From assembly GCF_018736085.1 (NCBI RefSeq), contig NZ_CP076134.1, positions 1,498,501 through 1,562,500 of the forward strand: a stretch of DNA of 64,000 nucleotides, in the 5' to 3' direction. Below, piece by piece: positions 16,408-26,256 of the stretch. Numbering within the stretch: the stretch's first letter is position 1; every line of letters starts with the position of its first letter. The DNA is from Bradyrhizobium sediminis. Lineage in GTDB: Bacteria > Pseudomonadota > Alphaproteobacteria > Rhizobiales > Xanthobacteraceae. Below the pieces are notes generated by a model that was not told the origin of the DNA, ran no database searches, and saw only the letters and a program-made list of their open reading frames with translations. The position numbers and the translations under genes are program-made.

Positions 16408-17868
16408 ATGAGACTTCGCGATCTGTTCAGCGACGACGCCACGCTTCCCCCGCAGGCGGAAGCGGTCGTGGTGTCGGGGCTTGCGGTGGACAGCCGCGCG
16501 GTCAAGCCGGGCGACCTGTTCTTTGCGCTTGCCGGCAGCAAGACCGACGGCGCGCGCTTCATCGATGCGGCGATCTCTGCCGGCGCCGTGGCGGTCGCGG
16601 GCGATCATCCGCCGCCGGATGGCATCGGCGTGCCTTTCGTCATGACGCCGAACCCGCGCCGCGCGCTGGCGCTATCAGCGGCAAGGTTCTTTTCCCGGCA
16701 GCCTGCCACGATCGCCGCGGTCACCGGCACCAGCGGCAAGACTTCGGTGGCCGCCTTCACCCGGCAGATCTGGCAGCGGCTCGGTCATGAATCGGCCAGC
16801 ATCGGCACCATCGGGCTGGTGTCGCCGAAGCGCACCGTCTACGGCTCGCTGACGACGCCGGATCCGATTGCACTGCATCGCCAACTCGACGAAATCGCGG
16901 GCGACGGCGTCACCCATCTCGCCTTCGAGGCCTCCTCGCACGGGCTCGATCAATACCGGCTCGACGGCGTGCGCATCGCGGCCGGCGGCTTCACCAATCT
17001 CTCGCGCGACCACATGGATTATCATCCCGACGTCGCCCATTACCTCAATGCCAAGCTGCGGCTGTTCCGCGATCTGGTCGCGCCCGGCGGCGCCGCGGTG
17101 ATCTCGGCCGATCATGATTGCTCGCAGGACGTGATCGAGGCGGCGCGCGCGCGGGGCTTGCGCATCGTCACGGTCGGCAGCAGGGGCGACGGCGCAGGCG
17201 AGGGCATTCGCCTGGCCGGGGCTGACATCGACGGCTTTGCGCAGAAGCTGACACTCGAACATCGCGGCCGCCGATATCCGGTGCGACTGCCGCTGGTCGG
17301 CGCATTCCAGATCGAGAACGCGCTGGTGTCCGCCGGGCTCGCGATCGGCACCGGCAGCGAGCCCAAAGCGGTTTTCGCCTCGCTCGAACTGCTCGAAGGC
17401 GCAAAAGGCCGGCTGGAGCGGGTCGCCGAACGCAACGGCGCGCCGATCTTCGTCGACTATGCGCACAAGCCGGATGCGTTGGCGAAGGCGCTGCAGGCGC
17501 TGCGGCCTTACGCCAAACGCCGGCTGGTCGTGGTGTTCGGCGCCGGCGGCGACCGCGACGCCGGCAAGCGGCCCTTGATGGGTGCGATTGCCGCCGGGAA
17601 TGCCGACAGCGTCATCGTCACCGACGACAACCCGCGCAGCGAAAATCCGGCAGCGATCCGCGCTGCGATCTTGAGCGCCGCCAGGGGAGCCAGCGAAATC
17701 GGCGACCGCGCCGAGGCGATCCGATCAGCGATAGCGGCGCTGCAGCCGGGCGATGCGCTGCTTATCGCCGGCAAGGGCCACGAGACCGGACAGATCGTCG
17801 GCAACAGCACCTTGCCGTTCAGCGACCACGACGCGGTTGCATCCGCGCTGGCCTCGAGGGTGGCATGA
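16408..17868 (+). CDS. murE: UDP-MurNAc-L-Ala-D-Glu:meso-DAP ligase
   Basis: Adds meso-diaminopimelate to UDP-MurNAc-dipeptide in the cytoplasm. The three Mur-ligase domains are visible: an N-terminal UDP-binding domain (SGLAVDSRAVKPGDLFFAL), the ATP site VTGTSGKTSVAAF, the carbamylated-Lys and His region (HLAFEASSHGLDQYRLDGV), and a C-terminal domain with TDDNPRSENP, the meso-DAP specificity motif. The length of 486 aa is normal. It starts 107 bp after ftsI and overlaps murF by 4 nt (ATGA). Confidence 0.95.
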   Translation: MRLRDLFSDDATLPPQAEAVVVSGLAVDSRAVKPGDLFFALAGSKTDGARFIDAAISAGAVAVAGDHPPPDGIGVPFVMTPNPRRALALSAARFFSRQPATIAAVTGTSGKTSVAAFTRQIWQRLGHESASIGTIGLVSPKRTVYGSLTTPDPIALHRQLDEIAGDGVTHLAFEASSHGLDQYRLDGVRIAAGGFTNLSRDHMDYHPDVAHYLNAKLRLFRDLVAPGGAAVISADHDCSQDVIEAARARGLRIVTVGSRGDGAGEGIRLAGADIDGFAQKLTLEHRGRRYPVRLPLVGAFQIENALVSAGLAIGTGSEPKAVFASLELLEGAKGRLERVAERNGAPIFVDYAHKPDALAKALQALRPYAKRRLVVVFGAGGDRDAGKRPLMGAIAAGNADSVIVTDDNPRSENPAAIRAAILSAARGASEIGDRAEAIRSAIAALQPGDALLIAGKGHETGQIVGNSTLPFSDHDAVASALASRVA

Positions 17869-19247
17869 GCGCAGCACCGCTATGGACGATTGCCGAAGTG
17901 GCCCGGGTACTGGGCGTGTCCGGCGCCTTTCCCGAAACCAGCATTGACTTCGTCACCCAGGACAGCCGGCTGGTGAAGCCTGGAAGTTTGTTCGTGGCGC
18001 TGAGCGGAACGCCGAGCGGCGGCTTCGTCTCGAGTTTCGCCAGCGCGCGCGACGGATGGGAGTTCGCCGCAAATGCCGAGAAGGCCGGCGCGGCGGTGAT
18101 GATCGTGCCGCACCGGATCGACGACGTGAGCGTGCCTCAATTGGTGGTGAAGGACACGCTGCTCGACGGCCTGTGGGCGCTCGGCCGCGCGGCGCGCGCG
18201 CGCTTCAAGGGCCCGGTGATCGGCCTGACCGGCAGCGCCGGCAAGACCAGCACCAAGGAATTCATCGCGGCCTATCCGGGGGCCTATGCCAGTCCGAGCA
18301 GCTTCAACAATTTCTGGGGCGTACCGCTGACCCTGTGCAATGCCAACCCGGCTGCCGCCGTGTGGGTGGTCGAAATGGGCATGAACCAGGCCGGCGAGAT
18401 CGCGCGGCTGAGCGATCTGACACGCCCGACCGTGGCGCTGGTCGTCAACGTGCAGCCGGTGCATCTGGAAAAGCTCGGCAGCCTGGAAGCGATCCGGCAG
18501 GAGAAGGTCAGCATTGTCCGCGGCCTGCCCAGCGACGGCGTCCTGGTATTGCCGGCGGGAATCGATGCGCCGGAATGGCGCGGCAAGACCATCCGCTTCG
18601 GCGGCGCGTCGGAGGTGCGGGAGCTGAAGCATTCGGCGCGCGGCGAGAGCTGGGACGTATCGGCCGAAGTCGGCGGCAGGCAGATCGCGTTCAGCCTGAC
18701 GCCCGGCGCGCCGCACCGGCTGCAGAATGCATTGGCGGCGCTGGCGGCGGTTCACGCCGCGGGTCTGGATGAGACGGCGCTTGCCGCCGAACTCGACGAC
18801 GTCGGTATCATGACCGGACGCGGGGTGGAGCAAACCGCTGGCGGCGCCGTTCTGATCGACGACAGCTTCAACGGCAATCCGGCCAGCATGGCGGCGGCGC
18901 TCGACAGCCTGAAGGCGCGGCCGGTCAAAGGCGGCCGGCGCATCGCGATCCTGGGCGACATGCTGGAACTCGGCGTCGAGGCGCCGGCCTATCACGAGGG
19001 CCTGGCCGAACATCTGGCGGGTATCGATGGCGTGTACTGCGTCGGTGCGCTGATGCACCATTTGTACAGGCTGCTGCCGGCGGGCCAGGCGCTCGGCTGG
19101 CATGAAGACCCGGCCACGCTCGAGCCGCGGCAAATCGCCGGCTTGCTCAGGGAAGGCGACGTCGTGGTGGTCAAGGGCAGTAAAAAAATGTTCTGGGTCA
19201 ACAAGTTCGTGCCACGGCTTGCGGCGGCCCTGCAGACGAGGGCGTAA
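17865..19247 (+). CDS. murF: UDP-MurNAc-tripeptide:D-Ala-D-Ala ligase
   Basis: Adds the D-Ala-D-Ala dipeptide made by Ddl to UDP-MurNAc-tripeptide. The N-terminal domain has FVTQDSRLVKPGSLFVAL, the ATP site is LTGSAGKTSTKEF, the central domain carries VVEMGMNQAGEI, and the C-terminal domain carries DDSFNGNPASM and VVVKGSKKM. The 460-aa length is usual. The start overlaps the murE stop (ATGA). A 190-bp gap follows before mraY. Confidence 0.95.
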   Translation: MSAAPLWTIAEVARVLGVSGAFPETSIDFVTQDSRLVKPGSLFVALSGTPSGGFVSSFASARDGWEFAANAEKAGAAVMIVPHRIDDVSVPQLVVKDTLLDGLWALGRAARARFKGPVIGLTGSAGKTSTKEFIAAYPGAYASPSSFNNFWGVPLTLCNANPAAAVWVVEMGMNQAGEIARLSDLTRPTVALVVNVQPVHLEKLGSLEAIRQEKVSIVRGLPSDGVLVLPAGIDAPEWRGKTIRFGGASEVRELKHSARGESWDVSAEVGGRQIAFSLTPGAPHRLQNALAALAAVHAAGLDETALAAELDDVGIMTGRGVEQTAGGAVLIDDSFNGNPASMAAALDSLKARPVKGGRRIAILGDMLELGVEAPAYHEGLAEHLAGIDGVYCVGALMHHLYRLLPAGQALGWHEDPATLEPRQIAGLLREGDVVVVKGSKKMFWVNKFVPRLAAALQTRA

Positions 19248-19437
19248 ATCGGTCGACATCTCACGGCTTTGTGAGACGCTCTTCCCACGGGCGAACGGGG
19301 CTTGTATGCCGATGAAGTGGACCGCAGCCAGTTTCCGCGATTCGCGCTGGCGAAAATGAAAAAGATTGTAACCGCGCTCGAAAAGCGCTTTCCCGGCAAG
19401 GCCGCGCGCGACGAAGCCGCGGTATAGGGCGGATTGA
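19248..19437 (+). other. murF-mraY gap with a short open frame
   Basis: A frame open from 19275 to a stop at 19425-19427 has a TTG at 19302 and an ATG at 19356 (MKKIVTALEKRFPGKAARDE, 23 codons in all). Composition is protein-like and basic, but I recognise nothing. It may be a small gene or the tail of a lost one. Confidence 0.2.
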
Positions 19438-20544
19438 ATGTTTTATTGGCTGATTGACCTTTCCAACACGGTTCCCGGTCTGGGCGTGTTCCGTACATTC
19501 CTGAACGTGTTTCGCTACATCACCTTCCGCACCGGCGGGGCGATGGTGACCGGCGCCCTGTTCGTTTTCCTGTTCGGCCCCTGGATCATCGATCATCTGC
19601 GGCTTCGCCAGGGCAAGGGCCAGCCGATCCGCACCGACGGCCCGCAATCGCACCTCATCAGCAAGAAGGGCACGCCGACCATGGGCGGGCTGATGATTCT
19701 TTCCGGGCTGGTGGTTTCGACGGTGCTGTGGGCCAATCCGCTCAACCCCTACGTCTGGATCGTGCTGGCGGTGACGCTCGGCTTCGGCTTCGTCGGCTTC
19801 TATGACGACTATCTGAAGGTGACGAAACAGACCCATAGCGGTTTCGCCGGCAGGATCCGGCTTCTGATCGAAGCGGTGATCGCGCTCGCCGCCTGTTACG
19901 CGCTGACCCGGCTCGGCCGCGTCCCGTTCTCGACCTCGCTGGTGATTCCCTTCTTCAAGGACATCGTGCTGAACTTCGGCTGGTTCTTCGTGATCTTCGG
20001 CGCCTTCGTCATGGTCGGCGCCGGCAACGCCGTCAACCTGACCGACGGTCTCGACGGCCTCGCCATCGTGCCGGTCATGATCGCGGCGGCGAGCTTCGGC
20101 ATGATCGCTTACCTCACGGGCAACGCGGTGTTCTCGGATTACCTGCAGATCAATTACGTCGCCGGCACCGGCGAGCTCGCGGTGCTGTGCGGCGCGGTGC
20201 TCGGCGCGGGGCTGGGATTTCTGTGGTTCAACGCGCCGCCGGCGTCGATCTTCATGGGCGACACCGGCTCGCTGGCGCTCGGCGGCATGCTCGGCGCGAT
20301 CGCGGTGGCGGTCAAGCATGAGATCGTGCTTGCCGTGATCGGCGGCCTGTTCGTGCTGGAAGCGGTTTCGGTGATCGTGCAGGTGGCCTCGTTCAAGCTG
20401 ACCGGCAAGCGGGTGTTCCGGATGGCGCCGCTGCATCATCACTTCGAGCAGAAGGGCTGGACCGAACCGCAGATTGTGATCCGGTTCTGGATCATCTCGG
20501 TGATGCTGGCGCTGGCCGGCCTCTCCACGCTGAAACTGCGGTGA
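19438..20544 (+). CDS. mraY: phospho-MurNAc-pentapeptide transferase
   Basis: Integral membrane enzyme that moves phospho-MurNAc-pentapeptide from UDP to undecaprenyl phosphate, forming lipid I. It has 368 aa with about ten helices. Family motifs are GTPTMGG near residue 80, FYDDYLKV with the Mg-binding aspartates, [26 protein letters not shown] and the C-terminal [10 protein letters not shown]. The ATG at 19438 follows GGGCGGATTGA. A long-form palindromic repeat follows the stop by 24 bp. Confidence 0.96.
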   Translation: MFYWLIDLSNTVPGLGVFRTFLNVFRYITFRTGGAMVTGALFVFLFGPWIIDHLRLRQGKGQPIRTDGPQSHLISKKGTPTMGGLMILSGLVVSTVLWANPLNPYVWIVLAVTLGFGFVGFYDDYLKVTKQTHSGFAGRIRLLIEAVIALAACYALTRLGRVPFSTSLVIPFFKDIVLNFGWFFVIFGAFVMVGAGNAVNLTDGLDGLAIVPVMIAAASFGMIAYLTGNAVFSDYLQINYVAGTGELAVLCGAVLGAGLGFLWFNAPPASIFMGDTGSLALGGMLGAIAVAVKHEIVLAVIGGLFVLEAVSVIVQVASFKLTGKRVFRMAPLHHHFEQKGWTEPQIVIRFWIISVMLALAGLSTLKLR

Positions 20545-20568
20545 TCGTGTTGCATCGGTCTCTCTACA

Positions 20569-20667
20569 GTCATTCCGGGGCGTGCGAAGCACGAACTACG
20601 ATGCGCAATTGCGCATCTGAGAATCTCGAGATTCCGGGTTCAGCCCTGCGGGCTGCCCCGGAATGAC
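20569..20667. repeat. Intergenic palindromic repeat in mraY-murD gap
   Basis: A long-form copy (GTCATTCCGGGGCGTG ... CCCCGGAATGAC) with the TGCGCAATTGCGCA hairpin before GAATCTCGAGATTC, the same orientation as at 7.4 kb. It fills most of the 135-bp gap between two dcw genes and ends 12 bp before the murD start. Confidence 0.9.
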
Positions 20668-20679
20668 AGCGAAAAAACC

Positions 20680-22101
20680 ATGATCCCCGTCACCTCCTTT
20701 GCGGGCAAGACGGTCGCGGTGTTCGGCCTCGGCGGTTCCGGGCTGGCAAGCTGTCACGCGCTGAAGGCGGGCGGGGCGGAGGTGATCGCCGGCGATGACA
20801 GCGCCGACAATGTCGCCAAGGCCGCGCAAGCCGGTTTCATGACAGCGGATCTGCGCAAGGTGTCGTGGGCGAATTTCGCGGCCCTGGTGCTGACGCCGGG
20901 CGCGCCGCTCACCCATCCGGCGCCGCACTGGTCGGTGCTGGCAGCGCGCGAGGCCGGCGTCGAGGTGATCGGCGATATCGAATTGTTCTGCCGCGAGCGG
21001 CGGCGGCATGCGCCGGATGCGCCGTTCGTCGCCATTACCGGCACCAACGGCAAATCGACCACCACCGCGCTGATTGCGCATCTGATGCGCTTCGCGGGTT
21101 ACGACACCCAGATGGGCGGCAATATCGGCACCGCCATCCTGTCGCTGGAGCCGCCGCGCATGGGGCGGGTCCATGTCATCGAGATGTCGTCGTACCAGAT
21201 CGACCTGTGTCCGTCGCTCGACCCTAGCGTCGGCATCCTGCTCAATGTCAGCGAGGACCACATCGACCGCCACGGCACGGTCGAGCATTACGCCGCCGTG
21301 AAGGAGCGCCTGGTCGCCGGCGTGCAGCCGCATGGCACCGCGATCGTCGGCGTCGACGACGGCTGGAGCCGCAATACCGCCGACCGGATCGAACGGTCCG
21401 GCAAGCGCGTGGTTCGCATCTCCGTGAAGAATCCGCTGGCCGACGGCATCTATGTCGAGCGTGAAACCATCCTGCGCGCTGCCGGCGGCGCCCGCACCGA
21501 GATCGCGCGGATCGGCGGCATCGGTTCGCTGCGCGGCCTGCACAATGCGCAGAACGCCGCCTGCGCCGCGGCCTGCGCGCTGGCACTCGGCGTCTCCACC
21601 GAGGTGCTGCAGAATGGCTTGCGCAGCTTTCCCGGCCTCGCGCACCGCATGGAACAGGTCGGCCGCCGCGGCAACGTGCTGTTCGTCAACGACTCCAAGG
21701 GCACCAATGCGGACGCCGCGGCGCATGCGCTGTCGTCGTTCGCCGATATCTTCTGGATCGCCGGCGGCAAGCCGAAGCTCGGCGGCATCACCGGTCTCGC
21801 CGAATTCTTCCCGCGCATCCGCAAGGCCTATCTGATCGGCGAAGCCGCACAGGAATTTGCCGGCACCCTCGGCGACCGCGTGCCGCACGAGATCAGCGAG
21901 ACGCTCGATGTCGCGGTCGCCAACGCCGCGCGCGACGCGGAAGCCTCGGGGCTGGCCGATCCCGTGGTGCTGCTGTCGCCGGCCTGCGCGTCGTTCGACC
22001 AGTACCGCAATTTCGAAATCCGCGGCGCGGCCTTCCGCGACCTGGTCACCGCGCTGCCGGGCGTCAAGCCGGTGGTTGTCGTCGCCCGCGAAGGCGGGTG
22101 A
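20680..22101 (+). CDS. murD: UDP-MurNAc-L-Ala:D-Glu ligase
   Basis: Adds D-glutamate to UDP-MurNAc-L-Ala. It opens with the Rossmann-like [17 protein letters not shown] and has the ATP site [30 protein letters not shown], the [16 protein letters not shown] block, [12 protein letters not shown] and the C-terminal [20 protein letters not shown] (split for length). The last seven residues (VVAREGG) and the stop codon lie in an intergenic palindromic repeat that begins at 22078, so the native C-terminus may have been replaced by repeat sequence. Length 473 aa. Confidence 0.95.
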   Translation: MIPVTSFAGKTVAVFGLGGSGLASCHALKAGGAEVIAGDDSADNVAKAAQAGFMTADLRKVSWANFAALVLTPGAPLTHPAPHWSVLAAREAGVEVIGDIELFCRERRRHAPDAPFVAITGTNGKSTTTALIAHLMRFAGYDTQMGGNIGTAILSLEPPRMGRVHVIEMSSYQIDLCPSLDPSVGILLNVSEDHIDRHGTVEHYAAVKERLVAGVQPHGTAIVGVDDGWSRNTADRIERSGKRVVRISVKNPLADGIYVERETILRAAGGARTEIARIGGIGSLRGLHNAQNAACAAACALALGVSTEVLQNGLRSFPGLAHRMEQVGRRGNVLFVNDSKGTNADAAAHALSSFADIFWIAGGKPKLGGITGLAEFFPRIRKAYLIGEAAQEFAGTLGDRVPHEISETLDVAVANAARDAEASGLADPVVLLSPACASFDQYRNFEIRGAAFRDLVTALPGVKPVVVVAREGG

Positions 22102-22179
22102 CCCAGTATTCCAGAGCCGTTGCGGTTCGATCGCCGGCGCAGCGGCGTACTGGATCCCCGCTTTCGCGGAGGATGACGA
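22078..22179. repeat. GGATCCCCGC-type palindromic repeat overlapping murD 3' end
   Basis: Starts GTCGTCGCCCGCGAAGGCGG, continues GTGACCCAGTATTCCAGAG, and ends TACTGGATCCCCGCTTTCGC-GGAGGATGACGA. The outer arms form an imperfect inverted repeat. This is a different family from the GTCATTCC palindromes. The segment GGGTGACCCAGTATTCCAGA recurs near 39.9 kb. Confidence 0.75.
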
Positions 22180-22291
22180 GTTCTTGTGCTGCAAGGCCTG
22201 CGACCAATCTCAAAAGTTACCCATCCCATTAACCGCTTGGAAACCATCCTAGGCGACCAATGGGCGTTACCTCTGCCTGTTGGGGACGCCC

Positions 22292-23449
22292 ATGATCTCC
22301 CGTGAAGAACGCACCCCCTTAAGCGAATGGTGGTGGACCGTCGACCGCCTGCTGCTGGCGGCGATCATCGCGTTGATACTGGGCGGCGTGATCCTGTCGC
22401 TGGCGGCCAGTCCGCCGGTGGCGACAAGGATCGGGCTCGATCCGTTTCACTTCTTCAACCGCCATGTGCTGTTCCTGCTGCCGTCCTTCATCGTGCTGAT
22501 CGGCGTTTCCTTCCTGTCGCCGCGGCAGATCCGGCGCGCCGCGCTGATCGTGTTCACGGTCTCGGTCGTGCTGATCGTGGCGACGCTCCTGATCGGGCCG
22601 GAGGTCAAGGGATCGCGGCGCTGGATCACCCTGATCGGCGTCAACATCCAGGCCTCCGAATCCGCCAAGCCCGCTTTCGTGGTGCTGGCGGCGTGGCTGT
22701 TTGCGGAATCGGCGCGGCGGCCGGAGATGCCGGCCACCTCGATGGCGATGGCGCTGCTGCTGACGCTGGTGGCGCTATTGGTGATGGAGCCCGATTTCGG
22801 CCAGACCATGCTGATCCTGATGGTGTGGGGCGCGCTGTTCTTCATCGCGGGCATGCGGATGATCTGGGTGCTGGGACTGGCGGGCGCCGCGGGCGCCGGG
22901 CTGTTCGGCGCCTATCTGTTCGTGCCGCACGTCGCCGGCCGCATCAAGCGCTTCATGAATCCGGCCTCGGGCGATACCTTCCAGGTCGATACCGCGATGG
23001 AAGCCTTCTCCAACGGCGGCTGGTTCGGGCTCGGGCCGGGCGAGGGCATCGCCAAGCGCAGCCTGCCGGACAGCCACACCGATTTCGTATTCGCGGTGGC
23101 GGCGGAGGAGTTCGGCATCATCCTTTGCCTGGCGCTGCTGGCGCTGTTCGCCTTCGTCGTGATCCGAGCGCTGACGCGCGCCTATGCCACCGAGGACATG
23201 TTCGCGCGGTTCGCGGCTTCCGGCCTGGCGATCCTGTTCGGGGTGCAGGCCGCGATCAACATGTCGGTCAATTTGCAGCTGATCCCGGCCAAGGGCATGA
23301 CGCTGCCGTTCATTTCCTATGGCGGCTCGTCGATCATCTCGCTGGCTTACGGCGTCGGCATGATGCTGGCGCTGACCCGGCATCGGCCGCGCACCGAGAT
23401 GGCATCGATCGGCGACGCCAACGCCAAGGCCGCGCCCAACTACGCTTGA
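22292..23449 (+). CDS. ftsW: septal peptidoglycan glycosyltransferase FtsW
   Basis: SEDS-family polytopic membrane enzyme that polymerises lipid II into septal glycan with FtsI. The ATG at 22292 (MISREERTPLSEWWWTVDRL) follows TTGGGGAC; an in-frame TTG at 22280 would add four residues. It has about ten helices. Motifs are GVKGSRRWI-like KGSRRWITLIG, the large-loop STAME-like DTAMEAFSNGGWFGLGPGEG, PDSHTDFVFAVAAEEFG and the C-terminal GMTLPFISYGGSSI. Length 385 aa. Confidence 0.95.
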   Translation: MISREERTPLSEWWWTVDRLLLAAIIALILGGVILSLAASPPVATRIGLDPFHFFNRHVLFLLPSFIVLIGVSFLSPRQIRRAALIVFTVSVVLIVATLLIGPEVKGSRRWITLIGVNIQASESAKPAFVVLAAWLFAESARRPEMPATSMAMALLLTLVALLVMEPDFGQTMLILMVWGALFFIAGMRMIWVLGLAGAAGAGLFGAYLFVPHVAGRIKRFMNPASGDTFQVDTAMEAFSNGGWFGLGPGEGIAKRSLPDSHTDFVFAVAAEEFGIILCLALLALFAFVVIRALTRAYATEDMFARFAASGLAILFGVQAAINMSVNLQLIPAKGMTLPFISYGGSSIISLAYGVGMMLALTRHRPRTEMASIGDANAKAAPNYA

Positions 23450-23473
23450 CCTGAGGGGCAAGACGCGCTCTTT

Positions 23474-23560
23474 CGTCATTGCGAGGAACGAAGTGACGAA
23501 GCAATCCATCTTTGCTTCATCCGGTAGTCCATGGATTGCTTCGCTTCGCTCGCAATGACG
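23474..23560. repeat. CGTCATTGCGAGGA-type palindrome in ftsW-murG gap
   Basis: CGTCATTGCGAGGAACGAAG ... GAAGCAATCCAT at the left and ATGGATTGCTTCGCTTCGCT-CGCAATGACG at the right form a long imperfect hairpin. This family is widespread in alphaproteobacteria and differs from the GTCATTCC palindromes. Confidence 0.85.
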
Positions 23561-23586
23561 GTGTTTCATTCGCAGAGATTGCCGAG

Positions 23587-24687
23587 ATGGATCCTTCGCC
23601 CCTCATTCTGCTCGCCGCGGGCGGCACCGGCGGCCATCTGTTTCCCGCCGAGGCGCTGGGCGTCGAATTGATCCGGCGCGGCTATCGCGTGCGCCTCGCC
23701 ACCGATTCCCGCGCGCTGCGCTACAGCGGCCTGTTCTCCAAGGACACCATCGACGTGGTGCCGAGCGAGACCGTGCGCGGCCGCTCGCCATGGTCGCTGG
23801 CGCGGACGGGCTTCCTGCTCGCCGCCGGCACTGTCGTGTCGCTCAATCTGATGCGCAAACTGAAGCCCAAAGCCGTGGTCGGTTTCGGTGGCTATCCGAC
23901 GCTGCCGCCGCTGCTCGCGGCGCGGCTGTTCGGCGTGCCCGGCATCATCCACGATGCCAATGCGGTGCTCGGCCGCGCCAACCGCTTTCTGTCGAGCCGC
24001 GTCAGCGCGATCGCGACCTCGCTGCCCGGCGTGCTCGATCGCGATCCGCAGCTTTCGGGCAAGACCACCACGGTCGGCACGCCGATGCGCCCCGCGATTC
24101 TGGCGGCGGCTGCGGTGAACTATACGTCTCCCGAAGCGACCGGCCCGCTGCGCCTGCTGGTGGTCGGCGGCAGCCAGGGCGCGCGGGTGATGGCCGACAT
24201 CGTGCCGCCGGCGATCGAGCGGCTGGAGCCGGCGCTGTGGAGCCGGCTGATCCTGACCCAGCAGGTGCGCGAAGAGGATATGGCCCGGGTGCGCGGGGTC
24301 TATGACCGGCTCAAGATATCAGCCGAGCTGGCGCCGTTCTTCACCGATCTGCCGGCGCGGCTGGCATCGAACCATCTGGTGATCTCGCGCTCCGGCGCCG
24401 GCACGGTGGCCGAACTCGGCGCCATCGGCCGGCCGTCGATCCTGGTGCCGCTGCCCGGCTCGATCGATCAGGATCAGTTCGCCAATGCCGGCGTGCTGGT
24501 GCAGGTGGGCGGCGCGCTCCGGATTCCGCAAACGGATTTCACGCCCGACCGGCTGGCCGCCGAGATCTCCGCGCTGGCCGCCGAACCCGGGCGGCTGACC
24601 GCGATGGCGGCGGCCGCCCGCACCGTGGGCCGGCTGGACGCCGCTGAGCGGCTGGCCGATCTGGTCGAGAAAGTCGCCGGAATCTAG
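23587..24687 (+). CDS. murG: UDP-GlcNAc:lipid I N-acetylglucosaminyltransferase
   Basis: Membrane-associated GT-B enzyme that converts lipid I to lipid II on the inner leaflet. The N-terminal glycine loop LLAAGGTGGHLFPAEALG, VVGFGGYPTLPP, HDANAVLGRANR, the UDP-binding VVGGSQGARV, RSGAGTVAELGAIGRPSILV and PLPGSIDQDQFANA are all present. The ATG at 23587 after GAGATTGCCGAG is preferred, as the longer frame to 23512 lies in a repeat. Length 366 aa. Confidence 0.95.
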   Translation: MDPSPLILLAAGGTGGHLFPAEALGVELIRRGYRVRLATDSRALRYSGLFSKDTIDVVPSETVRGRSPWSLARTGFLLAAGTVVSLNLMRKLKPKAVVGFGGYPTLPPLLAARLFGVPGIIHDANAVLGRANRFLSSRVSAIATSLPGVLDRDPQLSGKTTTVGTPMRPAILAAAAVNYTSPEATGPLRLLVVGGSQGARVMADIVPPAIERLEPALWSRLILTQQVREEDMARVRGVYDRLKISAELAPFFTDLPARLASNHLVISRSGAGTVAELGAIGRPSILVPLPGSIDQDQFANAGVLVQVGGALRIPQTDFTPDRLAAEISALAAEPGRLTAMAAAARTVGRLDAAERLADLVEKVAGI

Positions 24688-24717
24688 GCGAAAGACTCCG
24701 GATTCTTGAAATTTAGC

Positions 24718-24830
24718 GTCATGGCCGGGCTTGTCCCGGCCATCCACGTCTTGCATGAAGTGAGGGAGATTCGTGGATGCCCGGGACACCTGGCGCGAAG
24801 ACGCGCTTCGCGCTTTTACCCGGGCATGAC
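24718..24830. repeat. GTCATGGCCGGG-type palindrome in murG-murC gap
   Basis: Begins GTCATGGCCGGGCTTGTCCC, contains paired ATCCACGTCTT / TTCGTGGAT segments, and ends ACCCGGGCATGAC. A third repeat family in the dcw cluster. It ends 20 bp before murC. Confidence 0.8.
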
Positions 24831-24850
24831 GGCAACATACGGAAAACCTC

Positions 24851-26254
24851 ATGAGACTGCCGCGCGAGATCGGACCCATCCACTTCGTCGGGATCGGCGG
24901 CATCGGCATGAGCGGCATCGCCGAGGTCTTGAGCAATCTCGGCTACACCGTGCAGGGCTCCGACGCGTCCGAAGGCGCCAATGTCAACCGGCTGCGCGAC
25001 AAGGGCATCAAGGTCACCGTCGGCCACAAGGCCGAGAATGTCGACGGCGCCGATGTGCTGGTGGTCTCGACCGCGATCAAGCGCGACAATCCGGAACTGA
25101 TGGCGGCCCGCGCGCAGCGCATCCCGGTGGTGCGGCGCGCCGAAATGCTCGCCGAGCTGATGCGGCTGAAGAGCTGCGTCGCGATCGCGGGCACCCATGG
25201 CAAGACCACCACGACCTCGATGGTCGCAGCACTGCTCGATGCCGGCGATCTCGATCCGACCGTGATCAACGGCGGCATCATCAACGCCTACGGCACCAAC
25301 GCCCGGCTCGGTGCCGGCGATTGGATGGTGGTGGAGGCCGACGAGAGCGACGGCACCTTCCTCAAGCTGCCGGCCGACGTCGCCATCGTCACCAATGTCG
25401 ACCCCGAGCATCTCGATCACTTCAAGACCTTCGACGCCGTGCAGGAGGCGTTCCGCAATTTCGTCGAGAACGTGCCGTTCTACGGCTTCGCCGTGATGTG
25501 CATCGACCATCCGGTGGTGCAGACCCTGGTCGGCAAGATCGAGGATCGACGCATCATCACCTATGGCGAAAATCCGCAGGCCGATGCGCGGCTGGTCGAT
25601 CTCACTCCAACGGGCGGCGGCTCGAAATTCAAGGTCGCGTTCCGCGATCGCAAGGCCGGCACCTCGCATGAAATCGCCGATCTCGTGCTGCCGATGCCCG
25701 GGAGGCACAACGCGCTCAACGCCACCTCGGCGATCGCGGTGGCGCACGAACTCGGACTTGCCGACGACACCATCCGCAAGGCGCTCGCCGGCTTCGGCGG
25801 CGTCAAGCGGCGCTTCACCAGGACCGGCGAGTGGAACGGCGTCACCATCATCGACGATTACGGCCATCACCCCGTCGAGATCGCGGCGGTGCTGAAGGCG
25901 GCGCGGGAATCCACCGCCGGCAAGATCATCGCCGTGGTGCAGCCGCATCGCTTCACCCGGCTGCAGTCGCTGTTCGAGGAATTCTGCACCTGCTTCAACG
26001 ACGCCGATACCGTCGTCGTCGCCGAGGTCTATCCGGCCGGCGAGGCGCCGATTGCGGGCATCGACCGCGATCACTTCGTGCTCGGCCTGCGCGCGCATGG
26101 CCACCGCGAAGTGATCCCGCTGCAGAATGCGGGCGAACTCGCCGGCGTCGTTGCCGGGGTGGCGAAGAGCGGCGATCTCGTCGTCTGTCTCGGCGCCGGC
26201 AACATCACGCAATGGGCCTACGCGCTGCCGGGCGAATTGAAGGCCTTGGGCTAG
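24851..26254 (+). CDS. murC: UDP-MurNAc:L-alanine ligase
   Basis: First Mur ligase, adding L-Ala to UDP-MurNAc. [17 protein letters not shown] is the N-terminal dinucleotide-type loop, [15 protein letters not shown] the ATP site, [13 protein letters not shown] and [10 protein letters not shown] the central domain, and [14 protein letters not shown] plus [11 protein letters not shown] the C-terminal domain. The 467-aa length is standard. murB begins 2 nt after the stop. Confidence 0.96.
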   Translation: MRLPREIGPIHFVGIGGIGMSGIAEVLSNLGYTVQGSDASEGANVNRLRDKGIKVTVGHKAENVDGADVLVVSTAIKRDNPELMAARAQRIPVVRRAEMLAELMRLKSCVAIAGTHGKTTTTSMVAALLDAGDLDPTVINGGIINAYGTNARLGAGDWMVVEADESDGTFLKLPADVAIVTNVDPEHLDHFKTFDAVQEAFRNFVENVPFYGFAVMCIDHPVVQTLVGKIEDRRIITYGENPQADARLVDLTPTGGGSKFKVAFRDRKAGTSHEIADLVLPMPGRHNALNATSAIAVAHELGLADDTIRKALAGFGGVKRRFTRTGEWNGVTIIDDYGHHPVEIAAVLKAARESTAGKIIAVVQPHRFTRLQSLFEEFCTCFNDADTVVVAEVYPAGEAPIAGIDRDHFVLGLRAHGHREVIPLQNAGELAGVVAGVAKSGDLVVCLGAGNITQWAYALPGELKALG

Positions 26255-26256
26255 AG

